A stretch of 64,000 bases of DNA from Megalopta genalis (lineage: Eukaryota; Arthropoda; Insecta; Hymenoptera; Halictidae): the NCBI RefSeq assembly GCF_051020955.1, contig NC_135013.1:32506802-32570801 (forward strand). The letters run 5' to 3'. Below the pieces are notes generated by a model. It did not search any database. It saw only the letters and a list, made by a program, of their open reading frames with translations, and was not told the DNA's origin. Positions 42,606-53,709 of this stretch are shown one piece after another; the first letter of the stretch is position 1, and each line of letters begins with the position of its first letter. Made by a program: the position numbers and the translations under genes.

Positions 42606-43842
42606 ATACTTTCTCCGACTTGAAAATTAATTTGCACGCCGATCTATCGTTACATCTTCGATTTTCTCGGATCCGTAAACCGGTAGTTTCAATTTTGACT
42701 CGGTTTAAACAACATATTACACTTTGCTCCGAAATAAAATCAAATTTTCGAAGCGTTCGGCGCGACAGCCGCGGTATTAAATAAACAATCTCCCCCACAA
42801 TTGATCACTTTTCCACAGTGAAAACAGCGTTTCCAAACGGACGCGTTTCGTACCGTTTTGCGGTTCATCCGTTTTATACAGTTTCGCCGCAAATGCATCA
42901 AATCCGCGAAGTCTATTCGCGAAGTTTCCGCGGATATCCGTCTGTGCGTCACGAATGCGCGACTTTTGGCAGCGGCGCCCGGTTTTTCGAAGGTCGAATT
43001 CGACGAATCCTCGGGCACGGCTTTCTGGAAAAGTTCGGACGGATGGTATCTTCGAGATTCGCGGAACGGCCGCTGCGATCGTGGACGCGTACCTATCGAT
43101 GGAACGACGGCGAAAGCGAGGTATCGCGTGACGTCGCCCTCGGCCCGAAAATGATTAGCCCAATTATCTTAATTACTCCGGTCCCCGCGCTTTTTCGTGC
43201 ACGAAAAGCTCCGGGAACGGCGGCCGTCTGGCTGGGAATAGACGGCGAAACCATTTTTCCCCCCCTTCCCCCCTCCTCCTGCCGCCTGGTCGCAGCGCTG
43301 GCCCGCGCACGGGGGTGAATTGACGAGTATTTTTGTGATAGCGGGATGAAAAGGGACAAAAGCGCGGAGGCGCGGAGGCGCGGAGCGGACTCGGTCGCGG
43401 GGCGGAGCGGGACGCGGCGAGAAATCGATCCCAAGTACGCGTGCACTTTGACAACGTGACCACCACGAGGATGCATTCGATGCAACCGTTACGTGTTGTC
43501 CGTCCGTATCGCTCCCCATTCGATCGCGCGGCTTTTTTACCGCTCCTGTTTTTTTCATCGCCCTCCGAAATACCGGACACGCGATATCCATTCCGCGAAA
43601 ATCTGGCTGCGCGATCAACCTTGCTTTTTGCCGACAATGCGGCTACAATTATTAATTGGCTCGTTTGAACGACGGGAGAGAAGTCGCTGCGTGTTGCTTT
43701 GAAACTGGATCTTGCGGGTCTTTTTGTGCAAAATTTTTATCTTCGAGGACTCCTTCTTAGGTATTTTTTTTTTTAAATTGAAAGGCGAGAACTTTTTTCG
43801 AAAACGAGTACTATTGTAAGGTACTATTGTATATAGAATCTG
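42606..43842. other. Non-coding, CpG-rich
   Basis: Many overlapping frames on both strands at 42740-43702 and none recognisable. A GCGGAGGCGCGGAGGCGCGG repeat lies at 43366. Confidence 0.45.
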
Positions 43843-44200
43843 TTAACCGGTTAGCCGTGTTCGACGAGTATATTCGTCACAGAGAGTGGCAGTACAGTAA
43901 TGTCTCTCTAATTGACGCTCAGATTGCGCACAAAAATGGTCAATTTGGGAAGAGGAGATACGATTATTCGAGCCTTGCGGTTTATTTTTATAGTTATAAA
44001 TTGACCACAATTATAAAAAAAGAGCCGCGAGACTCGATTAATCGCATCTCCTTTTCCCAAATTATCCGTTTTAGTGGACAATCTGAGCGTCAGTAAGGGA
44101 AACATTACTGTATTTTGTGTCGCGACGAGTATACTCGTCGCGCGGAAAAAGTGGCGATCACTGACTATTTAAATTGTAATTTCAGTGAAAACAAAAATAT
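43843..44200 (+). mobile_element. Family E element carrying MITE-A
   Basis: TTAACCGGTTAGCCGTGTTC and GACGAGTATATTCGTC at the left, then a MITE-A (43895-44110) dropped into GTGGCAG-TA-TTTTGTGTCGCG, then GACGAGTATACTCGTC and GTGGCGATCACTGA. Confidence 0.75.
43895..44110. mobile_element. MITE-A copy 8 (nested in E)
   Basis: CAGTAATGTCTCTCTAATTG to AAGGGAAACATTACTG, flanked by TA at 43893-43894 and 44111-44112. Other E copies give the empty site CAGTATTTTGTG, so TA is the duplicated target. Confidence 0.93.
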
Positions 44201-45109
44201 GTTCTCAAATTTCAAGATGTTTGAAATATTTTGTGGCCGATCCTACACGAAGGTGTTCACATTGTTATAAAAATAATATTAGAAAAGAATCACGACATTG
44301 AATATTGAATTTTAAACTTTTACAAGTATCTGATTTTTCCTGCGTTTTTCGTTTATTATGTATGCAGCATATGTTAATGTCAATCGAATAAGTAAACATT
44401 AGTATAATAAATATGTTAATTTTATCGAATAAAACCGACCTTTTAATGCAATATTTTAACAGCGACGCTTACTCTGTGTTCGACGACGAGTATATTAGTC
44501 GTCCGAAAAGGAGGCGAAATAGCAAACCGTTTAAATAGTTCCTAAACTTTTTCCACGCCTGGTTAAAAGCAATAGCATGCACCGAATAGAGGCACATATG
44601 CATGGACCATCGGGAAAAGTGTACTGAGATTGTGGGTCGAGTCAACAATTTCGAAAGCGAAGAGCATTGTCCTTCGACGGCAGGCGGCTCGCCGTTCGAT
44701 AAGTTTCGGCGTCGTGCGCGATGCATGTATGTATGTATGTATGTATGTATCTCGTGCGGAATATTCCCGTGGATTTTCGCTGCTCGAAAATCTTGGAAAA
44801 TTCGTATCCGCCGCGGCGCGCCGCGCCGCGCGGATAACGCTATCTCTCGCCATCTACGCGTCGTCGTTGAATAGAACGTCGGCGATGAAGCGGGGGCGGA
44901 TAAAACGCGGCGGGGCCGAGAGGGGCGGCTGTTTGCAGGCGAATAGAGGATCGAAGGGCGCGGAGAAGCAAGAGGGTGGGCCCGGGTAGGTAGTCCAGGA
45001 GAGTTCGACGTCCCACATTTTCTCCCAACCCCTGGCTGCCGACAGGTCCACCACCTACGTTTCTCCTCTGCCATCTCTTCCGCCTTTTCCTTCTCTTCTC
45101 CTTGTCCTC
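44201..45109. other. Mostly unique; weak E end; (ATGT)n
   Basis: A diverged E end (CTGTGTTCGACGACGAGTAT) is near 44474-44500. (ATGT)n is at 44723-44750. Frames across 44469-45197 are not supported. Confidence 0.5.
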
Positions 45110-45518
45110 TTCGTCTCTCTCGCTCACTCCGTATCTCGCGCTCTCTCGCATTCTCTCTCACACGCTCTTTCCTACACTCTCGCGCTCTCTCTCTCACTCT
45201 CTTTCACTCACTCTCTCCTGCACTCTCGCGCTCTCCCACTCTCTCTCTCACTCACTCTCTCCCGCTCTCTCACGCTCTCTCACTCGCTCACTCTCGGAAC
45301 TCGCGCTCTCTCTGGAACTCTTGCGCTCTTTCTCTCGCGCTCTCTTTCGCGCTCTCTCACTCACTCTGCTCTCTCACTCACTCTTTCCCGCACTCTTGCG
45401 CGCTCTCTCTCTCTCGCGCTCTCTCACTCACTCTCTCGCGCCCTCTCACTCTCTCTCGCGCTTTCTTACTCTCTCTTAGTCTCTATCTCTCTCCCGCTTT
45501 CTCTCACTCAGTCTCTCA

Positions 45519-45550
<32 letters not shown>

Positions 45551-45552
45551 GC
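45110..45552. repeat. CT-rich tract
   Basis: CTCTCGCGCTCTCTCTCACT-type modules on the plus strand. It forms an inverted pair with the GA tract at 46052-46425. Confidence 0.95.
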
Positions 45553-46051
45553 TCTCATCCCTTCTATCGGTCCGCAACGACCCCGTCGCACCCCGTTTCC
45601 CTTCCTCGCCCCGGAGCGGTTCGGCCCTCGACAACGAGAGTTTCGCGATCCCATCAACGAAGAACGAAGGTCTGGCAGCGCACGCGGCGGCGTCGTCGAC
45701 GTCGGCGTCGGAGATGCGGCACACCTCGTCGCGCGCCCATTGTTTGGAATTGGAGCTGGAAACGAGAGGAAGACGATGAACCCGCGGCGGCCCGCGGGAC
45801 CGTATTCCAGGATGATCGAACGAGGCTCGAAAGGTCGGCCCGTCCACGCGCGACGATAACTCCGCGGCTACGCGGATTAGACTCTGCTACGGGAGCCCGC
45901 GGGATTAGGTTCGCGACCTTTTCCACCGCCACTGGTATTTTTGTAATGATCGCCGGGACGGTGAGAATCTCGGCGGACTTAATTCCGCTCTGAGCGCCCG
46001 CAGAATTTCGCCGAGATCGCGTCGCCGCGTTTTTGTGCGTTCTAGACGCAG
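45553..46051. other. Unique spacer between CT and GA tracts
   Basis: GC-rich, with a GGCGGCGTCGTCGACGTCGGCG stretch near 45684. No gene recognised. Confidence 0.5.
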
Positions 46052-46057
46052 GGAGAA

Positions 46058-46089
<32 letters not shown>

Positions 46090-46425
46090 CGCAAGAGAGA
46101 GCAAGAGAGAGCGAGAGCGGGAGAGACCGAGAGCGCGCGAGAGAGAACGCGAGAGAGCGGGAGAGAGAGAGCGAGGGAGAGAGAGAGCGGGAGAGAGAGT
46201 GGGAGAGAGAGCGGGAGAGACCGAGAGCGCGCGAGAGAGCGCAAGAGAGCGGGGGAGAGAACAAGAGAGGGCGGGGGAGAGAACAAGAGAGAGCGAAAGA
46301 GAGCGGGAGAGAGAGCGAGAGAGAGCGAGAGAGAGCGGGAGAGAGAGCGGGAGAGAGAGCGAGAGAGAGAGAGCGCGAGAGAGCGGGAGAGAGAGCGAGA
46401 GAGAGCGAGAGAGCGAGAGAGGGCT
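46052..46425. repeat. GA-rich tract
   Basis: GAGAGCGGGAGAGAGAGCGA modules. The Arg/Glu frames (plus) and Ser/Leu frames (minus) are artefacts. Confidence 0.95.
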
Positions 46426-46436
46426 GAATTCTGTTG

Positions 46437-46634
46437 TTATATAAATTCTCCATAATCGACGCTCAGCTTGTAAACAAAAATGGAGAATTTGCAGGGTGGA
46501 GATACTATTGTTCGAGCCTCGCGGCTCGTTTTTATAGTCACCGATCGTCGACAATTATTAAGGCGAGCCGTAAGACTCTCGGATTGTCCATTTTTCTGCG
46601 CAATCTGAGCGTCAATTCGGGAGACTTTAGGGTA
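46437..46634. mobile_element. MITE-A copy 9
   Basis: TTATATAAATTCTCCATAAT at the left, then GACGCTCAGCTTGTAAAC. The right end is TCTGAGCGTCAATTCGGGAG plus ACTTTAGGGTA. It abuts the GA tract; the termini are eroded. Confidence 0.85.
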
Positions 46635-47224
46635 CCTACACGATCGCCGTGGCCAGATTCACGGATCCGTACCCGAAGGCATCGTTGCTAGGAGAACCGA
46701 CGGTGTACGGAGCACAAATTGGCTGGAACTCTGAAATTCAGGAAAGAGGGAACTCGTTGCAGCTGTTTCGGTCGATCCAACAGGCGCGTCCGAAGTTGGG
46801 AAATCACGTTCATGATTAATGATCGACGATTATGGCTAACTGTCCATTATGAGCGATTAACAATTATATGTAACGATTACGATTGATAATCGAAGTGAAT
46901 TTAATCGTTGGTCGCTCTTTTGATTATGATTGAACTGAAAAAAATTTGATATTGAGGTAGTTGATAATGATTCTGAATAACTTTTTAGAAAATCAGCGCG
47001 TACTTCATGACTCAACGGAAGACTATTTTTATTTGGGCCACTCGACCGGGCCCAATAGCAAGTGATGAGAAAAGGTACATATTAATCATTTGTTCCCGAT
47101 TTCGGATTACTGATTAATCCTCGAACGGCGGACCGTTTATTGACAATTATTGACGATTATTGCCGCGTTTTTTAAACCATTCATTGGCGTATCGTCGACG
47201 ATGTTTATAACAATTCTGAGCTTT
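46635..47224. other. Unique AT-leaning sequence
   Basis: Several GATTAACGATTA-type short motifs. No gene. Confidence 0.5.
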
Positions 47225-47382
47225 ATTCAATAATTATAGTAATAATAATAATAGTAATAATAATAGTAATAATAATAATAGTAATAATAATAGTAATAAT
47301 AATAGTAACAATAATAATAGTAATAATAATAGTAACAATAATAATAGTAATAATAATAATAATTATTATTATTATTATAAAT
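47225..47382. repeat. (TAA)n with TAG interruptions
   Basis: AATAATAATAGTAATAATAA blocks followed by a short inverted (TTA)n at 47362-47380. Confidence 0.95.
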
Positions 47383-48108
47383 ATATTCAGACATTTCTTG
47401 CAAACTTATTAGCTTCTCTCTGTAGTTTCCTATGTAACAGCAATCGATCGCAACAAAACTGAGTTAATTGAGTGGACGAATTAAATACACCGGGTCAAAA
47501 TTGACACAGCCGTCGCTCTGCGAGGTTTAACGAGACCACGGATTACCGAACGTGATCACGACTATTGATTTACTCTAGTAACCAATTAATCGTTGAATCG
47601 ATTGTCCCTTATTGGTCGTGATTAATCGATCGATCGTCACGTTTACGTATCGCAATAAATTGCAAAAAAATAGTCGGAAAATAATCGAGAATTACGAAAC
47701 TATGAAACGCGTGTGCTGCATCGGAGGACGATCGGTCGCGAAAAGGGTCGCGAACCAGGGCCGCGACACCGGGCACACAGCGATCGAATTCGACCGGTGC
47801 CGCGAAAGGGCGTCGTAGGAGTCGTTGAAACGGTATTCCCCAGGGTTTCCGGCGCAAAGAAAAAAAGAAAAGGAAAAAAAAAGAAGTAACAGCGAAAACG
47901 TCCGAGACGTCGTGGAGGGGACCCACGTCCGGATATCGCAAATAGAAAAGCCGCGTCTACGGAGACGCTGGCGAACGGGCCGGCGTTCGACCTGCAGGTG
48001 CAGAAAACTTGACCGAGTTTTCGAGGCGCACGCGGTGCAGGGCGACCCAGATTTCACCCTCTCTCGGCTTCCCTCTCTCGCCGCTCTCTCTCTCTCTTAC
48101 TCTGTTTA

Positions 48109-48149
<41 letters not shown>

Positions 48150-48629
48150 CGCTCGCTCGCTCCTGGCCTCTCGGTCGGTCGCTTGAACGCGATTCCCCCC
48201 TGCTCGCAACCCCTGTGCGTCTGAAAACCCCATGTTCGCGTGGATTGCGAGCCCACGACCCTCTCGTAACCTACAAACCCCCATACACCCCTCGCGGGCG
48301 AGCTTCGAGGGTGAGTTTATCGGCGCTTCTCCACTCGGCCTGCTACCCCGACGTTGTCCCGATCGAATTCGGTGTTTTTTCGGAGGGCTGGCTGCTACCA
48401 GAGCTCCTCTCCTCGCTCGAGAGAATTTGTGCCTGCTTTCTAGACGACGCTGGCTTTCGGTTCGTCAGCTTCTCCTCGGTACTCGCCATTTCGGAAAGAA
48501 TCGTTAAATTAACATGCGATGCACACTCTCTCGTTCTCTGTGCAACGTTCTCTCGCTGCATGTACAGTCGGTTAGGAAAATATGGCGACGCGATTTAGAA
48601 CGGAATATTCTTTTTTTAAACGGTTTGCT
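47383..48629. other. Non-coding; CT microsatellite
   Basis: (CT)n at 48114-48150. The 257-residue plus frame 47825-48598 passes through it; it reads low-complexity Ser/Leu centrally and is countered by minus frames. I do not support a gene. Confidence 0.45.
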
Positions 48630-49440
48630 GTGTTCGACTGGTATACTCGTTATAATAAGAGGTAGATGATTTATTTTATTAGCCAGTTTGTTGTGTTTGA
48701 CGAGTATACTCGTCACGAAGAAGTGGCAAGAAGTGTGTTGCGACGAATATATTCGTCCAACACAGCTAACTGTTTAATAAAATAAATTGTCTGTCTTTTA
48801 TTACGACGAGTATACTCGTCGTAGAGAAGTGACAGTATTTTGTGTTGCGACGAGTATACTCGTTATGATAAGAGGCAGACAATTTATTTTATTAAACGGT
48901 TTGTTGTGTTTGACGAGTATACTCGTCATGGAGAAGTGACAGTATTTTGTGTCGTGACGAGTATACTCGTCGCGACACAAAGTAGTGCCATTTCTCCATG
49001 TCGAGAATACTCGTCGTAATAAGAAGCGGACAATTTATTTCATTAAACAGTTAGCTGTGTTCTACGAGTATACTCGTCATGGAAATATGACAGTACTTTG
49101 TGTCGCGACGAGTATACTCGTCATGATAAGAGGCAGACAATGTACTTTATTAAACAGTTAGCTGTGTTCGACGAGTATATTCGTCATGCAGAAATGGCAG
49201 TATTTTGTATCGCGACGAGTATATTCGTCGAACACAGCTAACTGTTTAATGAAATAAATTGTCCGCTTCTTATTACGACGAGTATTCTCGACATGGAGAA
49301 ATGGCACTACTTTGTGTCGCGACGAGTATACTCGTCACGATAAGAGGCAGACAATATATTTTATTAACCAGTCAGCTGTGTCACGACGAGTATATTCGTC
49401 ACAATAAGAGGCAGGCAATTTATTTTATTAGCCAGTTAGC
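48630..49440. repeat. Cluster of family E palindromes
   Basis: About 15 copies of GACGAGTATACTCGTC or one- to two-base variants within about 765 bp, at 48636, 48699, 48742, 48805, 48849, 48912, 48956, 49000, 49063, 49107, 49170, 49214, 49277, 49321 and 49385. They are joined by two alternating spacers: ATGGAGAAGTGACAGTATTT plus TGTGTCGC, and ATAAGAGGCAGACAATTTAT plus TTTATTAAACAGTTAGCTGT. The spacing alternates between roughly 43-44 and 63 bp. The spacers invert in the middle (see the 111-bp inverted repeat). Confidence 0.9.
48952..49340. repeat. Perfect 111-bp inverted repeat inside the E cluster
   Basis: 48952-49062 and 49230-49340 are exact reverse complements over 111 bp, separated by 167 bp. 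The ends read TCGTGACGAGTATACTCGTC and TTAAACAGTTAGCTGTGTTC. Confidence 0.95.
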
Positions 49441-50614
49441 CTCGGGTGTTACAATTATAATTATTATTATTATAATATATATAATATATAATACATACAA
49501 AAAATTAATTATTATATATAAATAATATAATTAACGAGACACCCCGTAAACTGGCAATAATTCTGCGACGTTATCTCGTGACCGACGTCCCCAAAAAATA
49601 CCAGCGAAGCCATGATTACAGGACATCGTTTCTCGAATCTTTTAGCCGACAAATAAAAGACACAGCGTTCTCCTCGAAAAAACACAAGGGGCTAATTCAT
49701 CTAGCGTTCTACCGAAACGGTTTTGACGAACGGACTGCGCGGGGGCGGTAAATTGATCGATTTCGTCGACGCAGTGGTCGCGTGCGGCCGGCTCGAAAGT
49801 AGAATTTCCAGCGGCGGTCAGACACGATCTCTTTTTTTTTCCAGGCTCGGGACGCGTCCGTCACGGAGAGTGACGTCCGACTGTTTATGGTTATAAATAG
49901 AGCGTATTTGTGTCGTCTTTAGCGCGCGCGATGGAAAAACAGATCGATGAGCGGACGGTCCCACGGTTTCGCCGCGATATCACCGGGACTGATAACATCG
50001 ATCGCCGACCAGTCGGCCAGCTGACGTCACTCGTGCGCGGTGAAAACGTGTAAATCAGCCGGCCGATCGTATTTCATCCCCCCGGCGCGGCGTTGTCCCT
50101 AGCGGTGGATCCTTCCCGTGGATCCTCGCCGTGGATCCCGACTGTGGATCCTAATCATGCATCTCGGCCGTATTCGACGGGCTCCGAGGATCGTTCCACC
50201 GGACAGTACGCGCTCGAGATGTCCGCTCAATTAAATGGAGCAGCATCCGAAAAAGCTCCGCAAACTTCTGCTACGATCAGATTCGAGGGGGGACGGTCCC
50301 CCCCTCTTTCCAGTTTGCAGTCTTGGGAGCTCTGTCGGCGTCTTCGGTGTCCACGCGATCGAGAAACACAATCCCGTCCCACGAACCCCTTGCGATCTCC
50401 CACCGAAGACCAGATCTCCCAGATTTCTTTTTTTAAAGCGATCGGAGATGACTGGTTTTAGTATTGATTTTCTGCGCACGCGTCTACCATTACTCGGAAC
50501 ACACGATGTACGGTATTCCGTTCGAACTAACGTGCTCCACGTATTCCATGAGCCGCGCGCTTCCAGCTGTTCTGATAATCAACCGCGCTGCTCTGCGATA
50601 TCGTGTCGGACGCG
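49441..50614. other. AT patch then CpG-rich non-coding
   Basis: 49450-49530 is AT-rich. 50103-50152 has four near-tandem GTGGATCC motifs. Frames at 50093-50618 overlap on both strands and are unsupported. Confidence 0.45.
49892..50053 (+). promoter_or_regulatory. TATA-box candidate followed by a 40-codon frame
   Basis: TTATAAATAGAGCG at about 49891 is followed 39 bp later by an ATG (49931) opening a 40-codon frame to TAA at 50051-50053. It contains a CRE-like TGACGTCA at about 50023. Nothing in the peptide is recognisable; probably fortuitous. Confidence 0.15.
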
Positions 50615-50667
50615 TTAACCCTTTCGCTACGCAGTTCCATCCGTCGAAGTACCGTCACCGGACGGAA

Positions 50668-50893
50668 ATATATATTATTAGTTATTATTTAATATATTAA
50701 TATATATAATAATATATAATAATAATATAATAATAAATAATATATATATATAATATAATATATATATTTAATATATAATAACTATAATATAATAATAAAT
50801 AATATATATAATATAATATATAATTAAAATATATATATTTAATATATAATAACTATAATATAATTTAATATATTAATTATGTAATATATTAAA
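50668..50893. repeat. AT-only repeat
   Basis: TATATAATAATATATAATAA-type degenerate tandem blocks, with a duplicated ATATTTAATATATAATAACT module. Confidence 0.9.
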
Positions 50894-51061
50894 TAACAAC
50901 TGTGCCGAGAATAAAACAATCATTGCTCTAATGTAACAAGTATATTTACATTTTTAAATTTAAAAGGACTTGCAAAATTATAGGTAACATAGGTATTTAT
51001 ATAATTACAAAGCCTAACGATTTAATGTTTAATATAATTTTAATAACGAGACGAAAATTAC

Positions 51062-51241
51062 CAATTTACCGATCACGACCAGAAGTTTTACGAGCGCGGA
51101 ATCATAAAGTTACCAGAAAGATGGCAAAAGGTGATCGATCAGAACGGAAAATAATTGACCGATTAAAGCTCATTTCTTATATATAGAAAATATTAAATTT
51201 TATTTAACATTGAAAACGCGAAATTACTTTCCTGCCAACCC
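51062..51241 (+). pseudogene. Second mariner remnant (transposase C-terminus and right TIR)
   Basis: 31 codons (51062-51154, with stop) include DHDQKFYERG and LPERWQKVIDQNGK. These are homologous to the C-terminus of the mariner transposase at 19053-19432 but ending four residues earlier and on the opposite strand. About 65 bp downstream is GCGAAATTACTTTCCTGCCA-ACCC, the form of a mariner inverted repeat different from the first element's. No catalytic residues and no left end remain, so this is dead sequence of a distinct mariner subfamily. Confidence 0.85.
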
Positions 51242-51315
51242 GACACGTCTACGTAAAACTTGACTTCGCATATCGGGCGAATCAACGAGAAATAAATCAG
51301 ACTCCAAAGGGTTAA

Positions 51316-51878
51316 AAGATTACATCAAAACCTCATAAAAAGCCCGACACACCTATACGACGACACCTCGAAAAATCCGTGGAGAAAAATCGCCGACTAA
51401 AATTATAAACGATCCTCTAAGCGTGCACGGTTATGTATTTACCGAAATGGTCCGCCGTTCGCGTGTCAACTTCTTTGATCGCTTCGGCTGCCGTGCCGGG
51501 CCGTCGGCCACCGTTGAAAAAACGGTGATCGATGTCGCGCGACTTCAGTTTTCAATCTCGATTCGCCAAAAAGAAAAACAAGAAAAAAACGAACATATAC
51601 TTCGAGTTCTTCCTTCGTTCTCGAGTTGGTCGTTACGTTTCGTTCGATCCGAACGAAATTCTGTCTGTTCGTTAGCGACGCTCGATCATCGGTTTCAATG
51701 CGATTCGCCATGCGAATCGGCGTGCATTATCGAGGTCTACCGCACCCTGAAGCCTCGGCGGCAGTCCTCGGCGGGCGATCCTCCATCAGCCGCGGCAATC
51801 GATCACGGATTTTTGTGTTCGGAGGGAAACCGGTGACCGTGCGTCGCCGTTATTTTCCAGCAATAAGTAGACAGGGAC

Positions 51879-51884
<6 letters not shown>
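51316..51884. other. Non-coding unique sequence
   Basis: Frames at 51423-51836 and 51466-51711 overlap on opposite strands. No gene recognised. Confidence 0.45.
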
Positions 51885-51918
<34 letters not shown>

Positions 51919-52397
51919 GAGAGAGCAGAAGAGAGAGAGAGGAGGAGATCGAGAGAGGAGAGAGCGAGAGAAAAGAGCGAAAGAGTAGGAGAGCGAGAGG
52001 AGAGAGCGAGAGTGCAGGAGAGCAAGAGAGGAGAGTGCGAGAGCAGGAGAGCGAGAGAGGAGAGTGCGAGAGAAGAGAGGGAGAGAGAAGAGAGCGAGAG
52101 AAAAGGAGAGCGAGAGAGCAGGAGAGCGAGAGAGGAGAGCGAGAGAGCAGGAGAGTGAGAGAGGAGATAACGAGAGAGGAGAGCGAGAGAGGAGAGAGCG
52201 AGAGAGTAGGAGAGCGAGAGAGGAAAGCGAGAGAGCAGGAGAGTGAGAGAGGAGATAACGAGAGAGGAGAGAGCGAGAGAGTAGGAGAGTGAGAGAGGAG
52301 AGCGAGACAGGAGGAGAGCAAGCGAGAGAGCGAGCAAGAGAGAGGAGGGGGAGAGCGAGATAGCGAGAGAGCGAGCAAGAGAGAGGAGGGAGAGAGA
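51885..52397. repeat. GA-rich higher-order repeat, second array
   Basis: Modules GAGTAGGAGAGCGAGAGAGG, GAGCAGGAGAGTGAGAGAGG and AGATAACGAGAGAGGAGAGC. The first is shared with 4180-4645. Long Ser/Leu minus frames here are artefacts. Confidence 0.95.
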
Positions 52398-53709
52398 TCG
52401 CAAGCGTACCGGAAAATCGTGAACGGTCTATCGACCGTGCGCGAAACGGAAAACTAATAACCGTGGGCGGGCGGCCTAGCAGTTCGCTTGAAAATCCATC
52501 TGGACGACTAGAGACGAGGACGCGTCGCCGGGGGTCCTCCCCGCGGCCCCCCTCTCGGTCCACCCGGCCCCGTCCCCGGCTCCATTGGCACCGACAATGC
52601 CCCATGATTATTATACTTGGCCATTCGGAGAAGTTTTTATCGCATCCTTCCCAATCGGCCCGTAGCGCCACTCGAATTGGTTTCAATCACCGGTCGCCAA
52701 TGGAAAACCTATAAATGGCCGGTTTATTGAGCGGCATTGTGGCACGCGAGAGCGGGGGCGGGTCACGCTTTCTCCGGACGTAAGTCCGCATTAACGGGCC
52801 GGTCCCGATAATCGGCCGGGCGATACCTTGGGGCGCGTTTATCTTTGCTAATTCCGAGGGGGGAGGAGGGTGGAGAAGGAGGAGGAGGAGGAGGAGGAGG
52901 TGGCGTTCACTGCCGGAAGCGCGCGATCGATCGCGACGAAATTAATCGTCCTTTAGCGTCCGGGAAAGGACAGAGGTGTTTCGTGGAAGGGACACGATTT
53001 TCCGCGAGAATTTACTGGGTCGTTCTCTGGTATCCCCGGAAGCTGTCGCGGGGGCGGCGGCGGCGGAGAGGGACCCGTGGGCGGACGATTACGATGCGTC
53101 ACCGGCACCGGCGATGCGTTGCAACAATGCCGGAGATTTATTTCGAGGCCAGCGGCGGCGGCGACGGCGTTTCGGCATCGTTTCGAGCGTTGTTCCGAGG
53201 CGTCGCGTCGCGTCGCGTCGTTGCGGCACAATTTTTTCCCGGTAAAAAGGCGTCGGCGGTTCCAGGGCTGGCCGCGATCCCCTTTTTTCGGGGCGAGCCT
53301 CGCGTGCGTTTCACGCCGCGCCGCGCCGCACCGCGCCGCGAGCCGCGACGAGGATCCGGAAGGCAAAGTGTACTCCCGGAATCCGCGTTACACACGGATC
53401 ACCTATTTCCGTTCCCACGGATCCGCGCGTATTTACTTCCGGAATCGAGCTGGCTTCCTCGGCTGTCTGCCCTATAAACGAATCGATTTTCGGCTAAAGA
53501 TGCCGATTGCAATATGGAAATCCGCGCGATCCGATGCTTACGGTCGCTCCGGGAAACGGGACGAGACGAATTTTGTTCGATGCTGGACGTGTTCTGGCGG
53601 AGCGACGACAGCTTCGACTGCGAGTTACGCGGATTTACGCGTGGAACGAAGGGCATGTCGATCAATCCGGGCGAATGTGACTTTGTGAGATCGTCGAGTG
53701 CGTTGGGTG
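52398..53709. other. Non-coding, strongly CpG-rich
   Basis: CCAAT (52698) and CTATAAATGG (52709) could be a weak core promoter. A (GGA)n run is at 52875-52901 and a GCGTCGCGTC repeat near 53198. The frames over 52845-53688 are open in several phases and both strands. Confidence 0.45.

Larger units (their letters stand above)
50615..51315. mobile_element. Possible TTAA element containing mariner debris
   Basis: TTAACCCTTTCGCTACGCAG at the left and CAGACTCCAAAGGGTTAA at the right give CCCTTT inverted ends with TTAA on both sides, as in family G. The interior has an AT block (50668-50893) and a mariner remnant. Similarity beyond CCCTTT is weak. Confidence 0.35.

Noticed and set aside
48630..49440. 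CRISPR-like array (regular palindromic repeats and spacers)
   Set aside because: The spacers are the same two sequences in alternation rather than unique ones, and the setting is a eukaryotic MITE family.
52698..52716. CCAAT plus TATA core promoter
   Set aside because: The motifs are present but no transcript, start codon with coding frame, or downstream exon can be supported, so it is not listed as a separate feature.
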